A stretch of 53,738 nt of DNA from contig JBHIET010000015.1 of assembly GCA_046760785.1 (NCBI GenBank), positions 1-53,738 of the forward strand, written 5' to 3'. Position numbers and translations under genes: made by a program. The notes under the pieces were generated by a model that made no database searches, was not told the DNA's origin, and saw only the letters and a program-made list of their open reading frames with translations. Below are positions 24,566 through 31,471 of the stretch, one piece after another (position 1 is the first letter of the stretch; the number at the start of each line of letters is the position of its first letter). Source of the DNA: JBHIET01 sp046760785. Its GTDB lineage: Bacteria > Chloroflexota > Anaerolineae > B4-G1.

Positions 24566-25615
24566 TCACAAGAGAACCCGAGGCCCATTCCCATCCCATG
24601 GGATAGCCTCTCCAATGGCCACAGCCTCTCCCGACAGCGCCTGCAGCACCCGCTCTACCTCCCTCTCATCCACCAGCAGAACCAGCCCAATCCCCATGTT
24701 GAAGATGTGGTACATCTCTACCTCGTCCACCTGGCCTCGCTCCTGGATCATGCGGAAGATGACAGGCACCTCCCAGGCAGCCCGGTCAATCTGCGCCCCT
24801 ACACCCGGCGGAAGCACCCTCGGAATATTGTCGAAGAACCCACCGCCAGTGATGTGGGCCATGGCCTTGATGCGCACCCCGGCAACCACGAGCGTTTCGA
24901 ACTCTTTCAGATACGCTTTGTGGGGAATCAGCAGCACCTCACCCAGCGGGCGGCCCAGTTCGGGCAGCACCGTCTCCCAACTCACGTCGGCGAAGACGCG
25001 GCGGGCCAGGGAGTAACCGTTGGTATGCAGACCGGTGGATGGCAGCCCCAGGCAGACGTCGCCAGGGCGAACGTCACGTCCGTCCACGATGGCTTCGCGC
25101 TCGACCCAGCCCACCAGCGTGCCGACCAGGTCGAACGTCCCCGGACGGTACACGCCGGGCATCTCAGCGGTCTCGCCGCCGATGAGCACGCAGCCGCTGG
25201 CGCGGCACGCCTCGGCGCAACTGGTCACTATGGCGACGATGACGTCCGGTTCCAACTTGCCTGCGGCGATATAGTCCAAGAAGAACAGAGGCCGCGCGCC
25301 CTGCACGAGGACATCGTTGACGCAGTGATTAACGATGTCGTGGCCGATCGTCTCGTAGCGACCCATCGCCTGGGCGATCATCGTCTTGGTGCCCACGCTG
25401 TCGGTGGAGGAGACCAGAACCGGATCGCGGGCCTTTAACAATTCATCCAGCGAGAACAGCCCGCCGAAGGCGCCCATACCGGCCAGCACGGCCGGGGTGT
25501 AGGTACTCTCGACGGCTGCCTGCATGCGCTCGAAGATGCCCATCTTCGCTTCGATGTCCACACCTGCGGCGGCATAGGCGCTCTTGGGAGTAGAAGGGGC
25601 TTGTTTCCTCGTCAT
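24566..25615 (-). CDS. purM: Phosphoribosylformylglycinamidine cyclo-ligase PurM
   Basis: The 349-residue ATP-dependent AIR synthetase has the family blocks DSVGTKTMIAQAMGRYETIG, DIVNHCVNDVLVQGARPLFF (with the catalytic Asp/Asn region), IGGETAEMPGVY and MAHITGGGFFDNIPRVLP. Length and order are normal. It starts 19 bases after purD with GGAGG upstream. Codon use returns to the GC-rich norm right here, in contrast to purD. Confidence 0.96.
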   Translation of the reverse strand: MTRKQAPSTPKSAYAAAGVDIEAKMGIFERMQAAVESTYTPAVLAGMGAFGGLFSLDELLKARDPVLVSSTDSVGTKTMIAQAMGRYETIGHDIVNHCVNDVLVQGARPLFFLDYIAAGKLEPDVIVAIVTSCAEACRASGCVLIGGETAEMPGVYRPGTFDLVGTLVGWVEREAIVDGRDVRPGDVCLGLPSTGLHTNGYSLARRVFADVSWETVLPELGRPLGEVLLIPHKAYLKEFETLVVAGVRIKAMAHITGGGFFDNIPRVLPPGVGAQIDRAAWEVPVIFRMIQERGQVDEVEMYHIFNMGIGLVLLVDEREVERVLQALSGEAVAIGEAIPWDGNGPRVLL

Positions 25616-25634
25616 GAATAGAGCCTCCAGATAG

Positions 25635-27212
25635 TTAAACGGATGCTATAGTTCTGCGATATCTGAGAACATCTTCATCATTGTTTCGATGATCAAGGAA
25701 AGCGAGGCGTTCAATATTGCTGTACGCTAATGCTCTTGCTTCTTCTAGACTACTTCCGCCGGCGACGACGTGTAAGACTCTACCACCTCTTGTCACGAGC
25801 CCCTTTTTGGGGTCTTCATCAACACCAGAATAGAAAAGCGCTACACCCCAATCTATTTTATCTAGACCAGTTATCTTGTAACCATCTCCATAACGCCCAG
25901 GATACCCCGGATACCAGCGCCCCCCTGGATCTCTTGATCTTCCTACCATTGCAACAACATCAACATAGTGACGAGGGTTCCATTCTACTTCTCCTCTTGG
26001 TAAACTTCTCTTGAGTTCATCGAGCCTTCCTTCGCAGGTTGCCAAAGCGATTTCAAAAAGATCTGTTTTCATCTTTCTTGCTATTACTTCCCACTCTGGA
26101 TCTCCATGTCTAACATTGACCTCAAATACACTCAGACTATTGTCTGGATTTAAGTTTAGGCCGAAATATAAAACGCCCCTATAATCCCACCCCAATTCAT
26201 CATAGATTACATCTACAAACGGGTTTACTACTTCTCTTAATATCTTATTCGTCACCCATTCTTCTTCTACCAGCCTGTGGGGACAATAGCAACCTGTCCC
26301 TCCTGTATTAGGGTTTGTCAGTCTTATATTCTCCTCTTTCAATAGAGAAGCTAAGATTCGGTCTCTTTCGTTTTCACTCATCTCCTTTAAGTTTGCAGGA
26401 ATCCTTATTCGATTCTCTTGTAATCCCCTTCTTATATCACGAATGTTTCTTCCGTAGCGATGGTAAAACATCATCAGAACATCACAGGGATCGTATGCTG
26501 GTTTGTAATCTTGAGCAAACATTCTTAATGGCAAGTAAGTTCTTCCATCAAGATAAGCAAAATATGAAATCTCTCGATGCTCTTTTCTGGCTTCAATGAT
26601 AGCTCTCAAACTATTCGGCCCATAAGCTGCGAATTCCTTGTCCACTATTATCCTATCAATTGCTTCTTCGGCCTCTCTCGGGTTATTGCAGCAAAAACCT
26701 GATTTTCCAGCTCCTAGACCACCTGCCTTTACTACAACTTGATAACCGATATCCCTAACGAACCTTTTGGCATCTTCAGCAACCTTCTTTCTTCCTTCTT
26801 GTGTTGCATCTGGACCTGGGTCAAAAACACGCCATTCTGGTTTTACCCCTATTCTTTCGAGGATTGTATTTGTGAATGCTCTATCACTTTCTATTCTTGT
26901 GTATTTCCTTTTGGGTCCTACACAGGGTATTCCAGCTTCGCATAAGACGTCAACAAGTCCTTGACTTAAAGGATTCTCCGAACCAACGTCAATCAAACTC
27001 ACGCCGTTATCCTTACAGAATCTTACAACATCCTCAAAGTCTCTCACCTGAGGAACTTGTTCTATATATCCTCTTTGACCTTTTCTTGTATACTTGACTC
27101 CAGGATTGCCCGGTGCGAAAAAAACCTTATCAACGTGGGGGCTTTCTATGTATTCATCAGCAAGAGCATGATCCCTTCCACCGCTGCCATAAACCAGGAT
27201 TTTCTCTCCCAC
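25635..27212 (-). CDS. purD: AT-rich, enlarged phosphoribosylamine-glycine ligase PurD
   Basis: This 525-residue ATP-grasp enzyme makes GAR from phosphoribosylamine and glycine. PurD features are VYGSGGRDHALADEY, ALVxxVGSENPLSQGLVD-type spacing, VVVKAGGLGAGKSG, the glycine-site PNTGGTGCYCPHR and FEVNVRHGDPEWE. It is about 100 residues longer than usual PurD; the main insert (about 65 residues, FYHRYGRNIRDIRRGLQEN onward) lies between the QDYK and NTGG motifs. Sampled lines give about 40% G+C against about 60% in its neighbours, with many A/T-ending codons. I infer acquisition from a low-GC donor, replacing a resident purD. The GTG start has AAAGGAG. Confidence 0.88.
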   Translation of the reverse strand: MGEKILVYGSGGRDHALADEYIESPHVDKVFFAPGNPGVKYTRKGQRGYIEQVPQVRDFEDVVRFCKDNGVSLIDVGSENPLSQGLVDVLCEAGIPCVGPKRKYTRIESDRAFTNTILERIGVKPEWRVFDPGPDATQEGRKKVAEDAKRFVRDIGYQVVVKAGGLGAGKSGFCCNNPREAEEAIDRIIVDKEFAAYGPNSLRAIIEARKEHREISYFAYLDGRTYLPLRMFAQDYKPAYDPCDVLMMFYHRYGRNIRDIRRGLQENRIRIPANLKEMSENERDRILASLLKEENIRLTNPNTGGTGCYCPHRLVEEEWVTNKILREVVNPFVDVIYDELGWDYRGVLYFGLNLNPDNSLSVFEVNVRHGDPEWEVIARKMKTDLFEIALATCEGRLDELKRSLPRGEVEWNPRHYVDVVAMVGRSRDPGGRWYPGYPGRYGDGYKITGLDKIDWGVALFYSGVDEDPKKGLVTRGGRVLHVVAGGSSLEEARALAYSNIERLAFLDHRNNDEDVLRYRRTIASV

Positions 27213-27556
27213 AATGACCGCTCCTTTTGCTATTACTCAGGCTGCCACGGAATCGGATGTTCTAAGCTCTGAGCCCTCGTCCCCGAGGGCGGTTCTGGCG
27301 AGAGCATCTCATTTTGAGCAGCTATCTACTGCACAAGCCGCCCCCGAGACGGAGGCTGGGAGCATAGGTTGAGTAATAACCTCCTTTTTTCAATCCCTTA
27401 GGATCTATTGCCTGCTCCAGCGTTAGGCAAACGACGGCTCCCTTTTTAGGTGGTTGCGGCGGTCGGGAAGGTTTGTAGCCGCATGCCGCCCGGCGAGACG
27501 GGCAGGGTGACTCCTAACTGCACAGGTAGAAGAATGTGATCACCTCTGGCGGTTGC
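27213..27556. other. 344-bp gene-free gap between purF and purD with three hairpins
   Basis: No protein-like frame is visible. The gap holds three GC-rich hairpins: 27273-27290 (GCCCTCG/CGAGGGC), 27337-27364 (same family as 28-55) and 27488-27503 (GCCCG/CGGGC with CGAGACGGG). On the minus strand a strong SD (AAAGGAGG, about 27392-27385) stands 14 bases before an ATG that opens only an 18-codon frame. Such a gap inside an otherwise tight purine block suggests an insertion junction for purD. Confidence 0.7.
27337..27364. repeat. REP-like hairpin, second copy of the 28-55 element
   Basis: It matches bases 28-55 at 24 of 28 positions, including CCCCCGAGACGG and the downstream GAGCA. The stem is less perfect here (one A replaces G). 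Confidence 0.65.
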
Positions 27557-28966
27557 CTACTCTGGCTCAAACATCTCCTTACCTATGCTTGCTGCGGCGG
27601 GAACAGGGTATTCCCCGGAGAAACAGGCATGGCAATGTCCGCCACGCTCTGCTCCAACGGCCTCCAGCAATCCTTCCAGGGAAAGGTAGCCCAGACTGTC
27701 CACTCCCATGTGACGGGCGATCTCGTTTACACCCATGCGGGCCGCGATCAGCTCCTCCCGCGTGCTCATATCCACGCCCATGAAACAGGGATGGCGGATC
27801 GGAGGCGAGGCCACCCGCATGTGCACTTCGGCGGCTCCGGCCTGGCGCAGCAAGGCCACGAGAGGGCCGCTGGTGTTGCCGCGCACTATAGAATCATCCA
27901 CCACAACGATGCGCTTACCTCGTATGTCTGTCAACGGATTGAACTTGAGCGCCACCCCCAGGCGACGCAAGCGGTTGTCGGGCTGAATGAAGGTCCGTCC
28001 AATGTAGCGGTTCTTGATCAGTCCTTCGCCAAACGGTATGCCGGCAGCGTTCGCGTAGCCGATGGTGTGGGATGTGGCCGAATCGGGTACACCGATGACC
28101 ATGTCTGCATCAACAGGATGCTCCTGGGCCAGTCGTGCTCCCAGGCGACGGCGCACCCGGTGTACAGATTGTCCTTCCAGCAGCGAATCAGGGCGGGCGA
28201 AATAGATGTACTCGAAGATGCACAGCGCCGACCGCTCTGCCGCCTCCACACCCTGCCAGGAAGTCAGGCCGCTCTCGTCCAGCCGCACGATCTCTCCCGG
28301 CCGCACCTCCCGCACGAAGGTCGCGCCAATCGTGGCCAGCGCGCACGACTCCGACGCTAGCACCCAGCCATTTCCATTCAACCGCCCCAAGCAGAGCGGG
28401 CGGAACCCCCAGGGGTCGCGGACACCGTAGACTGCCTCCCGTGTGATCATCGTCAGGGAGTAGGCTCCCTCCGCCCGTCCCATAAAAGCAGCGATGCGCT
28501 CCTCCCAGACACCCCCTGGCGCACCGGCCAGCATCTGGGTGATCACCTCGCTATCGGAGGATGAGATCAGCCCCACGCCCCCATCCAGCAAATCCCGCCG
28601 CAAAGCAGGAGCATTGGTGAGGTTGCCGTTATGAGCGATCCCCAGGGGGCCTAGCGCCGTCTCGATCAGGTAGGGCTGGACATTGCGCAGGTACGAGGAG
28701 CCGGTCGTGGAGTAGCGATTGTGCCCGATGGCCAGGTGCCCTTGCAGGTGATGCAGGTTTTCCTCGTTGAAGACTTGCGAGACCAGGCCCATCCCCTTGT
28801 GGATGTGAGCAATCCGGCCATCGGAGGTGGCGATTCCGGCGCTCTCCTGCCCTCGATGCTGCAGGGCGTAGAGGGCGAAGAAGGCCATCCGGGCTACGCC
28901 CGTATCTGGGGCATAAATGCCGCAGATGCCACATGCTTCTCGAGGTTTACCGGCTGGTGGGTACAT
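27557..28966 (-). CDS. purF: Amidophosphoribosyltransferase PurF
   Basis: The 469-residue enzyme commits PRPP and glutamine to purine synthesis. The ATG at 28966 leaves an 11-residue propeptide (MYPPAGKPREA) before the N-terminal nucleophile Cys of CGICGIYAPD, which should be exposed by self-processing. Other marks are LQHRGQESAGIA, HNRYSTTGSS, the PRPP loop VVVDDSIVRGNTS and a C-terminal segment with Cys-rich HCHACFSG. AGGA lies about 10 bases upstream. It starts 4 bases after purE. Confidence 0.95.
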   Translation of the reverse strand: MYPPAGKPREACGICGIYAPDTGVARMAFFALYALQHRGQESAGIATSDGRIAHIHKGMGLVSQVFNEENLHHLQGHLAIGHNRYSTTGSSYLRNVQPYLIETALGPLGIAHNGNLTNAPALRRDLLDGGVGLISSSDSEVITQMLAGAPGGVWEERIAAFMGRAEGAYSLTMITREAVYGVRDPWGFRPLCLGRLNGNGWVLASESCALATIGATFVREVRPGEIVRLDESGLTSWQGVEAAERSALCIFEYIYFARPDSLLEGQSVHRVRRRLGARLAQEHPVDADMVIGVPDSATSHTIGYANAAGIPFGEGLIKNRYIGRTFIQPDNRLRRLGVALKFNPLTDIRGKRIVVVDDSIVRGNTSGPLVALLRQAGAAEVHMRVASPPIRHPCFMGVDMSTREELIAARMGVNEIARHMGVDSLGYLSLEGLLEAVGAERGGHCHACFSGEYPVPAAASIGKEMFEPE

Positions 28967-28970
28967 CACT

Positions 28971-29444
28971 TCAATCCTGCAGCCCAGCGTCGGCGTCGAG
29001 GAGTCTCTGGCGTTGCTTTTCCTGAGCTTCTTCCACCTTGGGGCGCAGATCAGGTTCGGCCAGACCCAGCATTTTGGCTGCCAGCAGAGCCGCATCCTCC
29101 GGTTCCAAGATCACCGCCGGGGCGACGCCCGATGGCATGCGCAGGGATGAGAGCACATCACCCCCGGCGAACTTTTCCGCATAAGGTGGACAAGCGATGA
29201 CCGGTGCACTTACCTGACCGTCCACCAGGCCGCTCAGCGCGTTGCTGCGACCTGCCACGGTGATGTAGACCTTAAGGCGTGGGTCGGCTTCGTAAGCTGC
29301 CAACATTTCCAAGAGGTACCCCGGCACCCTGTGCGCCGATGCCACGCGTGTCTCCCAGGGGATACCAAACTCGTCCAACGCATTTGTGATGCGTTCGCTG
29401 AAGGCAGCGTCACCGGGCGATCCCATGATAATGACGACTAGCAT
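28971..29444 (-). CDS. purE: Class II-like AIR carboxylase PurE
   Basis: The protein (157 residues from this ATG) carries class II PurE signatures: GSPGDAAFSERI, SAHRVPGYLLEML, AGRSNALSGLVDG, SAPVIACPP and DVLSSLRMPSG. Class I enzymes read AGGAAHLPGM at the third position. Class II members, as in animal PAICS, carboxylate AIR directly with CO2 and need no PurK; no purK is present in this purine block. It lies directly downstream of purC, whose product uses its product. SD GGAAAGG supports the ATG at 29444. Confidence 0.9.
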   Translation of the reverse strand: MLVVIIMGSPGDAAFSERITNALDEFGIPWETRVASAHRVPGYLLEMLAAYEADPRLKVYITVAGRSNALSGLVDGQVSAPVIACPPYAEKFAGGDVLSSLRMPSGVAPAVILEPEDAALLAAKMLGLAEPDLRPKVEEAQEKQRQRLLDADAGLQD

Positions 29445-29465
29445 TTGCCTTTCCTTCATCAACCG

Positions 29466-30437
29466 TTAATGTAAGAACCCTGTGAGCACCCCGGCGATGC
29501 GCGGGTCAGCCGGGTACGCACACGGCTGGAACGTCCGGCCAGTGAGTTTCTCATAGCAGGCGATGTAGCGCTCGCTGAGCTGTACAATCAGTTCGTCGCT
29601 TGCTTCGGGCGGCTCGCCGTCGCCGCGATACCCCTGCCTGGCGTACCAGAGACGCAGGAATTCCTTGTCAAAGTTCTCCGGCTCCAGCCCATCTGTCATC
29701 CGCCTCTCGTAGCTTTCGGCCACCCAGAAGCGGCTGCTATCGGGCGTGTGGACCTCGTCAATGAGCATCACAGTGCCATCGGGCGCACGCCCAAATTCGT
29801 ACTTGGTGTCCACCAGGATCAGCCCGCCCTGACGGGCGATTTTCTGCCCCCGCTCAAAGATGGCCAGTGCCGAGGCCTGAACCTGCTTCCATGTCTTTGC
29901 ATCCAGCAGTCCCCGCTCGGTCACCTCTGCGCACATGATGCGCTCATCGTGCTCGCCCGCGCGCCCCTTGGTGGTGGGGGTGATGATCGGCTCCGGCAGC
30001 GGCTGGTTCTTGACCATCCCGTCGGGAAAGTCGTAGCCATAGATATTCCGCTCGCCCAGGGAGTAGCGGTACCAGAGGGCGGTCTTAGTCACGCCGGTGA
30101 TGTAGCCACGCAGGACAACCTCCACCGGCAGCGGCTCACAGTCGTGCACCAGGCTGACGTTGGGATCGGGCACGGCGACGATGTGGTTGGGGATAATGTC
30201 GGCGGTTTGCTCGAACCAGAAGGCGCTGAGCTGGTTGAGCACCTGGCCCTTGAACGGGATCGCCGTCAGGATGACGTCGAAGGCGGAGAGCCGGTCGGTG
30301 GTTACAATGAGGCGGCGGTCGTCGGGCAGGTCGAACCAGTCCCGTACCTTGCCTCGGTCGTGGTCGTAGGGCCACTCGATTTCGACGCCCTTCAGGGCTT
30401 GTGGAATGTACTGTTGTAGCGTGGTCTGGTCAAGCAT
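29466..30437 (-). CDS. purC: SAICAR synthase PurC
   Basis: The 323-residue enzyme condenses CAIR with aspartate. Family blocks are HDRGKVRDWFDLPDDRR, TDRLSAFDVILTAIPFKG, EVVLRGYITG, LVDTKYEFG and LIDEVHTPDSSRFW. Its length is close to the long (yeast/animal-like) PurC type and not the 240-residue type. The ATG at 30437 fits the family start; frames further upstream run into repeats. It follows purQ after 182 bases filled with REP-like hairpins. Confidence 0.94.
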   Translation of the reverse strand: MLDQTTLQQYIPQALKGVEIEWPYDHDRGKVRDWFDLPDDRRLIVTTDRLSAFDVILTAIPFKGQVLNQLSAFWFEQTADIIPNHIVAVPDPNVSLVHDCEPLPVEVVLRGYITGVTKTALWYRYSLGERNIYGYDFPDGMVKNQPLPEPIITPTTKGRAGEHDERIMCAEVTERGLLDAKTWKQVQASALAIFERGQKIARQGGLILVDTKYEFGRAPDGTVMLIDEVHTPDSSRFWVAESYERRMTDGLEPENFDKEFLRLWYARQGYRGDGEPPEASDELIVQLSERYIACYEKLTGRTFQPCAYPADPRIAGVLTGFLH

Positions 30438-30466
30438 CCGCTTTCTTTTTCTCATTTTTCGCGCAA

Positions 30467-30598
30467 GCATCCTGAGCCTGTCGGAAGGATGCGCCCCATG
30501 CAAAGCTGTCACCCTTCGACGGCTCGACTGAGGCTTCGACGCTGAGGGCTTCGACTGAGCTCAGCCGAAGCGCTCGCTGAAGTCAGGCTCAGGGTGAC
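30467..30598. repeat. REP-like hairpin cluster between purQ and purC
   Basis: A 7-bp stem (GCATCCT/AGGATGC, 30467-30492) is followed by a large imperfect structure (30508-30598). The latter is closed by GTCACCCT/AGGGTGAC and contains GCTTCG/CGAAGC around GAGCTC (30548-30571). The repeated core CTTCGAC and CAGCCGAAG resembles the purQ-internal palindrome at 31056-31077. Confidence 0.75.
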
Positions 30599-30619
30599 TA
30601 CGCTGGTATTTCCAGATAC

Positions 30620-31456
30620 CTACAGCGCCGCTGCATAGCGGATTCCCTGGACAAAGAGGGGCAGGCCCATCTCACCCCGCTCCCCTCTGGTCCAGCGTGG
30701 ATGCTGCCAGGGGACAACGTGATCCTCCGGGTGAGGCATCAGCCCGAGGACGTTGCCCTGTTCATTGCAGATACCGGCGACGTCGGCGACGGAGCCGTTG
30801 GGGTTGGCAGGGTACTTGGCTGGGCTGCCATCACCACTGACGTAAGTCAGCGCGATCAACTGCTTCGTCTGGAGGCGCTCCAGCGCAGCGTCATCGCCCG
30901 GGACGAAGCGTCCCTCGCCGTGGGCCACCGGGCAGTAAATGCGCTCAGAGAGACCTCGAGTGAAGACGCAGGGGCTTGCCGGGTCCGACTCCAGCCACAC
31001 CCAACGGCACTCGAAACGATTGGAGCCGTTGCGCGTTAGCGTAGCCTGGATGTCCGTCCTGAGCGAAGCCGAAGGACCGGCTCCCGGCGGTCCGGGGAGC
31101 CAGCCGCTCTTCACCAGGGCCTGAAAGCCATTGCAGATGCCCAGGACCGGTTTGCCGACCTCGATGAAGCGGGTCAGCTCGTCCTGGAACAGCCAGCGCA
31201 GATCGGAAGCCCACAGGCGACCGGCACCCAGTGCATCGCCGTAGGAAAAGCCGCCGGGCAGGATCAACATGTGGAACTCGTGCAAGCGTGCAGGTCGCTC
31301 GCGCAGTTCGTTCACGTGAAGGACGGTCGGCTCCCCGCCGGCTTGTTCAATCGCCCAGGCGGCCTCGCGGTCGCGGTTCGTGCCGGTTGCGTGGAGGATC
31401 AGTACTTTGGCTAACTTACCGAATTTCTTTGGGTTCATACCAAGTTCTCGGGCCAT
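30620..31456 (-). CDS. purQ: FGAM synthase glutaminase subunit PurQ
   Basis: The 278-residue class I glutamine amidotransferase supplies ammonia to PurL. It has ILPGGFSYGDALGAGRLWA (oxyanion site), the nucleophile Cys in VLGICNGFQALVKSGWLPG, and the His/Glu in GLMPHPEDHVVPWQ. It is longer than usual (about 227), partly from the GAGPSASLRTD stretch encoded by an internal REP-like palindrome. The first ATG (31456) lies 15 bases after purL with a weak AGG; a second ATG at 31438 is also possible. Confidence 0.93.
   Translation of the reverse strand: MARELGMNPKKFGKLAKVLILHATGTNRDREAAWAIEQAGGEPTVLHVNELRERPARLHEFHMLILPGGFSYGDALGAGRLWASDLRWLFQDELTRFIEVGKPVLGICNGFQALVKSGWLPGPPGAGPSASLRTDIQATLTRNGSNRFECRWVWLESDPASPCVFTRGLSERIYCPVAHGEGRFVPGDDAALERLQTKQLIALTYVSGDGSPAKYPANPNGSVADVAGICNEQGNVLGLMPHPEDHVVPWQHPRWTRGERGEMGLPLFVQGIRYAAAL
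31056..31077. repeat. REP-like palindrome inside purQ
   Basis: GTCCT and AGGAC arms flank GAGCGAAGCCGA; with neighbouring CCG/CGG bases the stem extends with one bulge. It encodes GPSASLRTD in frame, after the Cys loop, in a stretch with no counterpart in typical PurQ. Confidence 0.65.
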
Positions 31457-31471
31457 CTGACCTGGTCAGAC

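Noticed and set aside
24593..24604. Palindrome ATCCCATGGGAT at the purM 3' end as an inserted element
   Set aside because: It encodes residues normal for the PurM C-terminus (EAIPWDG), so no insertion needs to be invoked.
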